Source: Thermoflexus hugenholtzii JAD2
GTDB taxonomy: Bacteria > Chloroflexota > Dehalococcoidia > SHYB01
Assembly (NCBI GenBank): GCA_945861815.1
Contig: CAMAVV010000002.1
Location: 1 to 31,324 of the forward strand
DNA: 31,324 bases
Direction of reading: 5' to 3'
The notes below the pieces were generated by a model, which saw nothing but the letters and a program-made list of their open reading frames with translations, was not told where the DNA came from and ran no database searches. Below are positions 21,819 through 29,304 of this stretch, piece after piece; positions within the stretch are counted from its first letter, which is position 1, and every line of letters starts with the position of its first letter. The position numbers and the translations under genes are program-made.

Positions 21819-23129
21819 CTACGCGTGGCTCCACCGATGAACGACGTATTCCTCGACCATCTTGATGAAGTCGGCGGCGATGGCCGGCCCTTCGAGGAAT
21901 GTCGTGCGCTCGCCATCGACGAAGACGGGAGCGCGAGGCGCTTCGCCCGACCCGGGAAGCGAGATGCCGATGTTCGCGGCGCGCGACTCGCCAGGGCCGT
22001 TCACCACGCATCCCATCACTGCGACTTTCAGGTCCTTCGCCTCCGGGTATTGGGTCTTCCACTGGGGCATCTTCGCGTCCAGGTGCGTTTGGATATCGCG
22101 CGCCAGTTCGCGGAAGAGCGACGAGGTGGTGCGGCCGCAGCCGGGGCAGGAGGTGACTGCCGGACGGAAGGAGCGCAGGTCCAGGGCCTGCAATATCTCT
22201 TGGCAGAGGCGCACTTCGTTGGCGCGGTCTCCGCCCGGTTCTGGGGTGAGGCTCGACCGTATCGTGTCGCCGATGCCGTCGTACAGGAGCACCGAAAGGG
22301 CGGCAGTCGTCGCGACGATGCCCTTTGTGCCCATGCCTGCCTCGGTAAGGCCCAGGTGCAGAGGAAAATCGCACTGACGGGCCAGTTCGCGGTAGGCCTC
22401 CACCATTTGGGGAAGGCGGGATACTTTGCATGAGATGATGATTTGATTTTCGGGCAGGCCGAGGTCAACGGCGGCCTGTGCGCTTGCCATCGCGCTCTCG
22501 ATCAGCGCTTGCCGCTCTACATCGTCGCCGCTGAGAGGCTGCGCCAGCTTCGAGTTCGCGTCCATCTTCTTCACAAGGACCTCTTGGTCAAGGCTCCCTG
22601 CGTTGACGCCGATGCGCACTGGTGTGCCAAGCTCTCGGGCTATCTCGATGAAGGTGCGGAAGTTCTCATCGTGGCGCGGTCCGCGACCCACGTTTCCCGG
22701 GTTGATGCGGAACTTCGCCAGTGTCTTTGCACAGGCTGTATTGTCTCGCAGCAGGCGGTGGCCGATGAAGTGGAAGTCGCCGATGAGGGGCACAGTGCAG
22801 CCCATCGCATCCAGGCGCTTGCGCACCTCCGGGACGGCTGCTGCTGCCTCAGCGCTGTTTACTGTGACGCGCACCAGTTCGCTTCCGGCATCGGCAAGGA
22901 GCTTCACCTGGGCCGCTGTCGCCTCGATGTTGGCCGTATCCGTGTCCGTCATCGACTGCACCACGATGGGGTGCATGCCGCCGACAAGAACGCCGCCAAC
23001 GCTGACGACCTTAGAGAGCCGTCTCCTGCGTAGCGAGTGCTCATTGCTAGCAGCTTGCTTTTGCGCCTGTTTCGCGCTTACAACGGGAAGGGAGAGGCCG
23101 GTGCCTCGGCCGGTCTTAGTGTCGGCCAT
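21819..23129 (-). CDS. ispG: 4-hydroxy-3-methylbut-2-enyl diphosphate synthase IspG
   Basis: IspG is the [4Fe-4S] enzyme that reductively opens MEcPP to HMBPP in the MEP isoprenoid pathway. The 436-residue protein has the TIM-barrel start VQSMTDTDTANI (57-68) and the cluster-binding C328 and C331 (CPGCGR), C374 (MGCVVNGPGE) and E381. A charged N-terminal extension of about 35 residues precedes the usual start. Its ATG overlaps the end of the cyclase gene by 14 bp. Placement between shc and hpnC ties precursor supply to hopanoid synthesis in one transcript. Confidence 0.94.
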   Translation of the reverse strand: MADTKTGRGTGLSLPVVSAKQAQKQAASNEHSLRRRRLSKVVSVGGVLVGGMHPIVVQSMTDTDTANIEATAAQVKLLADAGSELVRVTVNSAEAAAAVPEVRKRLDAMGCTVPLIGDFHFIGHRLLRDNTACAKTLAKFRINPGNVGRGPRHDENFRTFIEIARELGTPVRIGVNAGSLDQEVLVKKMDANSKLAQPLSGDDVERQALIESAMASAQAAVDLGLPENQIIISCKVSRLPQMVEAYRELARQCDFPLHLGLTEAGMGTKGIVATTAALSVLLYDGIGDTIRSSLTPEPGGDRANEVRLCQEILQALDLRSFRPAVTSCPGCGRTTSSLFRELARDIQTHLDAKMPQWKTQYPEAKDLKVAVMGCVVNGPGESRAANIGISLPGSGEAPRAPVFVDGERTTFLEGPAIAADFIKMVEEYVVHRWSHA

Positions 23130-25128
23130 CGTGATACTCCTTCGGGCCGTAAAGCTCCTGCCGGTACTGGCCCAGCGCCATCAAGGGCCAGTAGTCGCGA
23201 TAGAGGTGGTAATTAATCATAAAGGCGCTTGGGAAGCCTGTGCCGGTGAACCAGGGCTCGTCCCAGCTCCCGGTCGGCAGTTGCGTCTTCACCAGGTATT
23301 CTACGCCCCTGCGAGCGGCTGCGCCACGCGCCTCGCTAGCGGCGATCAGGGCGATGAGGGCCCACCCTGTCTGGGAGGGGGTTGATGGTCCGCGCCCTGC
23401 CATAGCCGGGTTCGCATAGCTTTCGATATCCTCGCCCCAGCCGCCATCTGGATTTTGATGCGATTCGAGCCAATCCACTGCTTTGCGGATGTAGGGTTGG
23501 CGCATATCCTCGTCGAGCCATTTCAACGCCGGCAGCACTGCCGCCAAGCCATAGACATAGTTGACGCCCCAACGTCCCCACCATGAGCCGTCCTCTTTCT
23601 GGGTCGTCTTGATATAGTCCAGGCCGCGCCGCGTCGCCTTGTCGGTCCTTGCGCGATAGCCCAGGCGGCCGAGGATCTCAAGAACGTGGCCAGTCACATC
23701 TTCCGTCGGCGGGTCGAGGACTTCGCCGAAGTCGCAGAAGGGGATCTCCCGGACAAAGCCCTTCGTGTTGTCCACATCGAAGGAGGCCCATCCCCCGTTT
23801 TTGCTTTGCATGCCGAAGAGCCACTTCAAGCCGCGCTCCATCGCCAGCTGCATGCGCGGGTTGTCATCCCAGCCCATCTTCTGCAGCGCGATCATGACCG
23901 CGGCGGTGTCGTCAACGTCTGGATAGACGTCGTTCTCGAACTCAAAGGCCCAGCCGCCTGGCTCCAGCTTGGGGCGCTTCACTGCCCAATCGCCTTTGCG
24001 GTGCAGCACCTGCTCATCTAGCAGCCATTCGGTGGCGCGAACCAGCGATGGATGCGTCGCCGGGACGCCCGAATCTTGCAATGCCAGCATAGCGAGGCAG
24101 GTATCCCATATCGGAGAGACGCAGGCGTCCGTCCAAAATGTATCGTCCGTCTCTCGTGCGAAACTCTCGAATCCGGCCAGGCCTTTTTTGATGGCGGGAT
24201 GATCGTTCGAGTAACCTAAGCTCTTGAGCGCCATGAGCGAATAGACCGACGGCGGCTGGATGCCTCCCCAGGAGCCATCGGCCTCTTGCCGTTCCATGAT
24301 CCATGCAGCTGCCTTCTCGAGAGCTTTCTTGCGCAGCGGCTTCACCGGCGCCATCTCCCAAACGCGCAACGCCCGGTCGGCGGCGGAGAAAAAGGCGCTC
24401 CAGCCAGTGGGGCTGTCGTTCCTGCCGAATGTGTATTTGGTCTTCTCCCTGCCAAGAGGATAGAGCTCGTCGATCTTCGCCGAGTCAGGAACCTTGCAGA
24501 TTGGTTTGACATTTAACAGTGCCATGCACGCGACGATGGTGCCGCGCGCCCAGCTTGCGAACTCGTAGATATTGAAGGGAGAGTTCTTCGGGAGAAGCAT
24601 GATCTCAGCCGGGAGCACCGGCGTGCCCGACCACTCCCACTGGCCAAAGAGGGCAAGCCACATCTTGGTGAAGATACGCGTCTTTGGGACACCGCCCTTT
24701 GAGAGGATGAACTGGCGCGCCTTCGTCATGGCAGGCTCATTGGGGTCGAGTCCAGCGAGCTTCATCGCGAAGTAGCTCTCCACGCTGATGCTGACGTCAC
24801 TGGGCCCGCCGTACCAGATGGGCCACCCTCCGTTAGGGAGCTGACGCCGTTTGATATAGGTGACGATCTTGCGCCACCGCGCTGAATCAGAAACGCCCAT
24901 GAAGTGTGTGAGCAGGAGATACTCGGCTTGGATGGCGCAGTTGCTCTCTAACTCACCCCACCAATACCCCTTGTGGTATTGCAGCCCCAGGAGATTCTGC
25001 GTCGAGTGGTGGATCGATGCATCAAGGCGCGCGCTGAAGATCGAGTCCTCAGCAGAGGATCCCCCTGGCGCGCGAAGCTGCGTCACCGGCGCAAGGCGCG
25101 CAGGTGCGCTCACGTTAGACGTATCCAT
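23116..25128 (-). CDS. shc: Squalene-hopene cyclase
   Basis: This peripheral membrane enzyme folds and cyclises squalene to hopene (and diplopterol) by protonation. The 670-residue length is normal. The acid motif DVDD stands at 404-407 in VYPDVDDTAAVMIAL, and several QW repeats are visible, such as QEADGSWGG (281-289), QKEDGSWWGRWG, QNPDGGWGED and QLPTGSWDEPWF near the C-terminus, which closes with GTGFPSAFMINYHLYRDYWP. The gene overlaps hpnA and ispG by 14 bp each. Surrounded by hpnA, hpnG, hpnH and hpnCDE, it is a hopanoid and not a sterol cyclase. Confidence 0.96.
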   Translation of the reverse strand: MDTSNVSAPARLAPVTQLRAPGGSSAEDSIFSARLDASIHHSTQNLLGLQYHKGYWWGELESNCAIQAEYLLLTHFMGVSDSARWRKIVTYIKRRQLPNGGWPIWYGGPSDVSISVESYFAMKLAGLDPNEPAMTKARQFILSKGGVPKTRIFTKMWLALFGQWEWSGTPVLPAEIMLLPKNSPFNIYEFASWARGTIVACMALLNVKPICKVPDSAKIDELYPLGREKTKYTFGRNDSPTGWSAFFSAADRALRVWEMAPVKPLRKKALEKAAAWIMERQEADGSWGGIQPPSVYSLMALKSLGYSNDHPAIKKGLAGFESFARETDDTFWTDACVSPIWDTCLAMLALQDSGVPATHPSLVRATEWLLDEQVLHRKGDWAVKRPKLEPGGWAFEFENDVYPDVDDTAAVMIALQKMGWDDNPRMQLAMERGLKWLFGMQSKNGGWASFDVDNTKGFVREIPFCDFGEVLDPPTEDVTGHVLEILGRLGYRARTDKATRRGLDYIKTTQKEDGSWWGRWGVNYVYGLAAVLPALKWLDEDMRQPYIRKAVDWLESHQNPDGGWGEDIESYANPAMAGRGPSTPSQTGWALIALIAASEARGAAARRGVEYLVKTQLPTGSWDEPWFTGTGFPSAFMINYHLYRDYWPLMALGQYRQELYGPKEYHDGRH

Positions 25129-26101
25129 AGCGCTTGAACCACTCCACCGCGTCCTTCAGCGCCTCGTCCACAGGCGTCTGCGGCATCCCAAGTTCGCGAA
25201 CAGCCTTTGAGCCGTCGAAATACATATGCTTGCGCGAAAGGCGCACCTCGCCCACGGCTGCCGTAGGCCGCCTGCGCAGAAGTCTGCCTTCGATCATCTC
25301 GTCGGCATAGGCAAAGGCGAGGGCGGCGGCGTAGGGGATGCGCAGTTTAGGGGGTTTCCGGCCGGCAATCTTCCCGAGAGCCGCGAAGACCTCACGCAGC
25401 GTCATATTGCGGTTGCCAAGCAGATAGCGCTCCCCCGTTTTCCCCTTTTCGGCGGCGAGGATATGCCCGCGCGCTACATCCCGCACATGGACGATATTTA
25501 GCCCGGTGTGCATATATCCGAACATACGCCCCTTGAGAAAATCGACCACAATCCTTCCAGTAGGTGTCGGCTTCACATCCCACGCGCCGATCGGCGTTGT
25601 AGGGTTGACCACCACCACGCGCATCCCTTCCTTTGCGAAGCGCAACGCCTCTTGCTCCGCCAGGTATTTCGAGTCCTTGTAGCCTGTGATGCGGTCATCC
25701 TTTCCTATCGGCGTCGTCTCGTCTGCGGGCCGCTTGTCTTTGCGTATGCCCACTGTGGAGCAGGAACTCGTATGCACCACCTGCTGGACCCCGCGTTCTC
25801 GCGCCGCCTCCAAAACATTTCTCGTCCCTTCTACGTTCGTCCTATAGATAAGTTTATGGTTCGGCGGCCAGAAGGCGTAGAGCGCGCCGACGTGGAAGAC
25901 GGTGTCACAGCCCGCCATCGCCTTTGCCAGCGACGCTTTGTCGAGTAGGTCGCCATCTGCCACGTCAATGCTCAGCCCCTCGATAGCCCGGCGGTCGCTC
26001 TTCGGGCGGGCCAAGGCGCGCACCGCCGCGCCGCCAGCTAGCAGCTCGCGCACCACGTTGCTGCCGATGAACCCGGTCGCGCCTGTCACCAGGGCCTTCA
26101 T
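25115..26101 (-). CDS. hpnA: Hopanoid-associated NAD-dependent sugar epimerase HpnA
   Basis: The 328-residue extended short-chain dehydrogenase has the NAD(P)-binding TGATGFIG (6-13), SSCSTVG (112-118) and the catalytic pair Tyr141/Lys145 (GYKDSKYLAEQEAL). HpnA-type epimerase/reductases occur in many hopanoid clusters, and their exact substrate is not firmly established; a sugar-bearing side-chain intermediate is the usual suggestion. The ATG overlaps the hpnG stop by 4 bp and the gene's end overlaps shc by 14 bp, so it is an integral operon member. Confidence 0.88.
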   Translation of the reverse strand: MKALVTGATGFIGSNVVRELLAGGAAVRALARPKSDRRAIEGLSIDVADGDLLDKASLAKAMAGCDTVFHVGALYAFWPPNHKLIYRTNVEGTRNVLEAARERGVQQVVHTSSCSTVGIRKDKRPADETTPIGKDDRITGYKDSKYLAEQEALRFAKEGMRVVVVNPTTPIGAWDVKPTPTGRIVVDFLKGRMFGYMHTGLNIVHVRDVARGHILAAEKGKTGERYLLGNRNMTLREVFAALGKIAGRKPPKLRIPYAAALAFAYADEMIEGRLLRRRPTAAVGEVRLSRKHMYFDGSKAVRELGMPQTPVDEALKDAVEWFKRYGYV

Positions 26102-26868
26102 CGCCGGACGGGAAGACCCCTGTATATCTTGGTAAGGAACAGGTTGCCGAACGCCTGCATATAGCGTCCGCCCCGGCGCGCATTCTGCGCCAGGCCCGGG
26201 GTGGCGGCGAGGCCGCCGGGATGTGTGAGGAAATACCAGGCGGCGTGCAGCGGACGCACCTCGCCCATATCGTCAAGGAAACGCTCATAGTCGGGGAGCG
26301 ATTCCCCCATGGTGTCTGAGGCGGCGCGCATCACGAGGAACGGCACGCCGGCCTTGCGCGTCTCGTTTGCCACCCAATAGCTCTCCATATCGACGGCCTT
26401 CGCGCCGCAAGCAGAGGCGAGCCGCTGTTTCTCAGCTGGGCCTGGCATCACCTCCGGCACGCTCACCACCTCGCCATGATGCACTGGGATAAATTCGTCC
26501 TCTAAAGCCTTCACGCACTCACGGTAGAGCGATGGCTCGGCGGCGATCGGTTCGCCAATGGTTGTGCCGGAGGCGTCGCAGGCGCGGAGGCGCTCGCCAA
26601 GGATGAGATCGCCACCATGGACATGCTGGGAGAGGCCGCCGGAAAGACCGATGGAAACAACCACATCTGGGCGCAGCTTCTCAATGACTAACCGAGTCGC
26701 CTCTTCCGAGCGTTCGCGACCGATGCCGGATTGGACCAGCGCTACTTGGTCACGCGCAGATGTGCCAATCGAGATTATCGCGCGACCGATGCGCTCCCGA
26801 CGCTCGATGCGGATGAGCGACTGCAGGTCGGTCAGCTCACGGCGCAGGGCGGCGATGAAGACGATCAC
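26098..26868 (-). CDS. hpnG: Hopanoid-associated phosphorylase HpnG
   Basis: HpnG belongs to the nucleoside phosphorylase family and removes adenine from adenosylhopane, leaving a (phospho)ribosyl side chain that leads to bacteriohopanetetrol. The 256-residue protein has the beginning MIVFIAALRREL, the phosphate/ribose-side SIGLSGGLS (72-80) and the family's VDMES (159-163), where Glu contacts the ribose, followed by PFLVMRAASDT with the catalytic-loop aspartate. It starts with a GTG overlapping the previous gene's stop by 4 bp (GTGA). The immediate presence of hpnH, which makes adenosylhopane, supports the call. Confidence 0.9.
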   Translation of the reverse strand: MIVFIAALRRELTDLQSLIRIERRERIGRAIISIGTSARDQVALVQSGIGRERSEEATRLVIEKLRPDVVVSIGLSGGLSQHVHGGDLILGERLRACDASGTTIGEPIAAEPSLYRECVKALEDEFIPVHHGEVVSVPEVMPGPAEKQRLASACGAKAVDMESYWVANETRKAGVPFLVMRAASDTMGESLPDYERFLDDMGEVRPLHAAWYFLTHPGGLAATPGLAQNARRGGRYMQAFGNLFLTKIYRGLPVRR

Positions 26869-27227
26869 GCCTCTTCCTCCAGGGCATTCAGCGGCTCGGC
26901 GATGCCTGTCTCTTTCTGCCGCTGCTTGCGCTCCATATAGGCCGCATAGCTATTGCCGGCGGCCATGTCCTTGCCGGTGAATCTGATCGCTTGTATCTGG
27001 CTGATGAGTAGCGTAAAGGGGCCGTTGCCCTTCTCGTCGAAGATCTGAATAAAAGGCTCGGCGACGCCTTTGTTGCGGTTGAATATATAACCGACAACTT
27101 CTGTGCCATCGCTCTTCACGATCGTCGTGTTGCCCCGATAGTCGAAGGCAAGGTCTATGACGCGCTCGATGGTCATATCGCCGCTTATGACTGGTGCCCA
27201 GCCCTGGAGGCCCTTCTCGTCTGCCAT
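26865..27227 (-). CDS. Uncharacterised 120-residue protein between hpnH and hpnG
   Basis: I do not recognise this protein's family. It has no signal peptide, membrane helix or cysteine. The core (about residues 18-95) looks like a small beta-barrel, with FDYRGNTTIVKSDGTEVVGY (28-47) and FNRNKGVAEPFIQIFDEKG followed by QIQAIRFTGKDMAAG, somewhat like an RNA-binding or PilZ/SH3-like barrel. The C-terminus is a charged helix with MERKQRQKETG. It begins two bases after the hpnH stop and overlaps hpnG by 4 bp, so it is tightly co-translated with two enzymes that act in sequence. A helper or scaffold for adenosylhopane handling is a reasonable guess from position only. Confidence 0.7.
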   Translation of the reverse strand: MADEKGLQGWAPVISGDMTIERVIDLAFDYRGNTTIVKSDGTEVVGYIFNRNKGVAEPFIQIFDEKGNGPFTLLISQIQAIRFTGKDMAAGNSYAAYMERKQRQKETGIAEPLNALEEEA

Positions 27228-27229
27228 TG

Positions 27230-28252
27230 CTACGGCTTCCCTCTGATCGTCGCCGCAACGGTGTCCTTGAATCCCTTGAAGGAGGCAAAGGTGGCGTTCA
27301 CGGCAGTGGCCTCATAGCCGCTGTGCACCATGCAGTCGGCGCACTTTGGGTTGCCGCTCTTTTTGCCATACTGCTCCCATGGCGTTGTCTCAAGCAGCTC
27401 TTTGTACGTCTCCGCGTAGCCCTCCTGCAGAAGGTAGCAAGGGCGCTGCCATCCGAAGTTGTTATAGAGCGGCATGCCCCAGGGTGTGCACTCGTAATCC
27501 TGTTTGCCCATGAGGAACTGGAGAAAGAGAGGCGACTGGTTGAACTTCCAGTTCTTCTTGGGGTTCAAAAGGATCTCTGAAAATAGCTTGTTTGTCTCGC
27601 CCTTGTGGAGGAAATGCTGCTGGTCGGGGGCTTTGGCGTAGCTGTAGCCGGGGGAGAGCATCATCGCCTCAACGCCCAAGTCCATCATCTCGTCGAAGAA
27701 CTCGCGGACGTTCAATGGCTGAGCCGTGTTGAAGAGCGTTGTGTTGGTGGTGACGCGGAATCCGCGTTTGATAGCTTCGCGGATCGCCTCGGTGGCGATA
27801 TCATATGTGCCATCGCGGCAAACTGATTCGTCGTGGTCTTCTCGTATGCCGTCCATGTGGACGCTGAAGCTGAAGTACTTGGATGGCTTGAAGATATGCT
27901 GCTCCAGCTTCTCTTTGAGGACCAGGGCGTTGGTGCAGAGGTAGATGTACTTCCGCCGCTCGACCAATCCCTCCACGAGCTCGCCGATCTGCGGGTAGAG
28001 CAGCGGTTCGCCGCCGGCGATACTGATCATCGGCGCGCCGCATTCGTCCATCGCCGCCAGCGCCTTTTCCAGGAGCATGTTTTTCTTTAGGACCTGCGCC
28101 GGGTATTGAATCTTGCCGCAGCCTGCGCATGCCAGGTTGCATTTGAAGAGCGGCTCGAGCATCAGCACCAATGGGTACTGCTTCTTTCTCGTGAGCCGCT
28201 GTCGCAGCACATAGCTTGCGACGGTCCACATCTGCGATGCAGGAACGCTCAT
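27230..28252 (-). CDS. hpnH: Radical SAM adenosylhopane synthase HpnH
   Basis: HpnH uses a 5'-deoxyadenosyl radical from SAM to attack diploptene, forming the C-C bond of adenosylhopane, the first step of extended C35 hopanoids. The 340-residue protein has the radical SAM cluster cysteines C38, C42 and C45 (CNLACAGC), GGEPLL (80-85), and C-terminal cysteines in CTPWG, QRPCYL and CADCMVHSG that fit the DUF3463 auxiliary region. It follows the prenyl synthase by 13 bp and precedes an unknown gene by 2 bp. The presence of hpnH means this organism probably makes side-chain-bearing hopanoids and not only hopene. Confidence 0.95.
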   Translation of the reverse strand: MSVPASQMWTVASYVLRQRLTRKKQYPLVLMLEPLFKCNLACAGCGKIQYPAQVLKKNMLLEKALAAMDECGAPMISIAGGEPLLYPQIGELVEGLVERRKYIYLCTNALVLKEKLEQHIFKPSKYFSFSVHMDGIREDHDESVCRDGTYDIATEAIREAIKRGFRVTTNTTLFNTAQPLNVREFFDEMMDLGVEAMMLSPGYSYAKAPDQQHFLHKGETNKLFSEILLNPKKNWKFNQSPLFLQFLMGKQDYECTPWGMPLYNNFGWQRPCYLLQEGYAETYKELLETTPWEQYGKKSGNPKCADCMVHSGYEATAVNATFASFKGFKDTVAATIRGKP

Positions 28253-28265
28253 AACTCTTCGCTTT

Positions 28266-29294
28266 CTAGTATTCCCGTTCCAGGAGGAAGCGGGTCATCT
28301 CAGCGCATTCGCGCTTGGCCGCAAGGGACATCTCGACGGATTCAATGTGCCGCAGACTCGCCTCTGCCGTTTGGCGAGCAAGCTCTTCGCAGTAGCGCGC
28401 GCTGCCGACTTCCGCGAAGATCGTGAGCACGTCGCTCAGGTCTTTCTCGGTGAGGGGGGACTCGCTCTTATAGATGGCGAGCAGTCGGTCGCGCGATGCG
28501 CCCTTGGCGTGTTCTAGGGCATGCACCACAGGAAGAGATTTTTTGCGGCGGTGGATATCGTTTGCCGCCGACTTGCCCGTGACCTCCGGCTTACCCCATA
28601 CGCCGAGCATATCATCGCGCACCTGGAAGAGCAGGCCCAGCTCTTTGCCGAACTCCAGCATCTCGCTCGTCGTCCTCGCCTCGTGGGTGCCGATCGCCGC
28701 TCCCATGTGGAACGAGGCGGCTAGGAGAGCGCCCGTCTTCTTGCTGATCATCAGAAGATAGTCGTCCACTCGTATATTGGCGCGCTGCTCAAAGCTCAGG
28801 TCCAGGACTTGACCCTCGATCATGTCGGCGCACGCCTTCGTCAGGATGCGTGAGGCGGTGAGAGCCGTTTGCGGCGGCAGCGCCGCGCCATCACTGCCGA
28901 ACATTGCCAGGTTGCCCAGGATGTTCATCGCGTCGCCTGCGTTGACGCCGTGGCTATGGCCCCAGAGATACCAAACAGTGGCGCGATGGCGGCGGTGGGT
29001 GTCGCCATCCTGGATATCATCGTGCACCAGGGAGAAGTTGTGGATAAGCTCTATAGCTACGGCGGCGGGAAGGGCTGTGCTCCACTGGCCCCCCACAGCT
29101 TCGCATGCGAAGAGGCACAGGGCGGGGCGGACAGCCTTGCCGCTATTTGCCTCGAGGGGCTTGCCATGTTCGTCCTGCCAGCCCAAGTGGTAGCGAAGCA
29201 TCCCGTAGAGGGGCAACTCGCTATCCGTCAGGGCGTCGCGCAGCCCTTGAGTGATGGCCGGTCGGTAGCGGGTGAAGACGTCAGGCAGTTCCAT
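28266..29294 (-). CDS. Polyprenyl (probably farnesyl/geranylgeranyl) diphosphate synthase
   Basis: This trans-prenyltransferase would extend DMAPP with IPP to make the farnesyl diphosphate used by HpnD. The 342-residue protein has GKAVRP (52-57), the first aspartate-rich motif DDIQD (92-96) followed by RRHR, and the second motif as FQVRDDMLGVWG. The final Asp of the second DDxxD is Gly, a form common in actinobacterial-type enzymes. Product chain length cannot be fixed from sequence. I start it at the ATG at 29294, ten bases after the dxs stop; an upstream ATG at 29327 would overlap dxs. Confidence 0.88.
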   Translation of the reverse strand: MELPDVFTRYRPAITQGLRDALTDSELPLYGMLRYHLGWQDEHGKPLEANSGKAVRPALCLFACEAVGGQWSTALPAAVAIELIHNFSLVHDDIQDGDTHRRHRATVWYLWGHSHGVNAGDAMNILGNLAMFGSDGAALPPQTALTASRILTKACADMIEGQVLDLSFEQRANIRVDDYLLMISKKTGALLAASFHMGAAIGTHEARTTSEMLEFGKELGLLFQVRDDMLGVWGKPEVTGKSAANDIHRRKKSLPVVHALEHAKGASRDRLLAIYKSESPLTEKDLSDVLTIFAEVGSARYCEELARQTAEASLRHIESVEMSLAAKRECAEMTRFLLEREY

Positions 29295-29304
29295 AACACT
29301 TCTC

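Noticed and set aside
21785..21916. 44-codon N-terminal extension of HpnC
   Set aside because: It overlaps ispG, is rich in Arg, Ser and Pro as expected for a shadow, and precedes the normal start of the family.
27801..28229. 142-codon minus-strand frame inside hpnH
   Set aside because: It overlaps the radical SAM motif region of hpnH in another frame and has no motif of its own.
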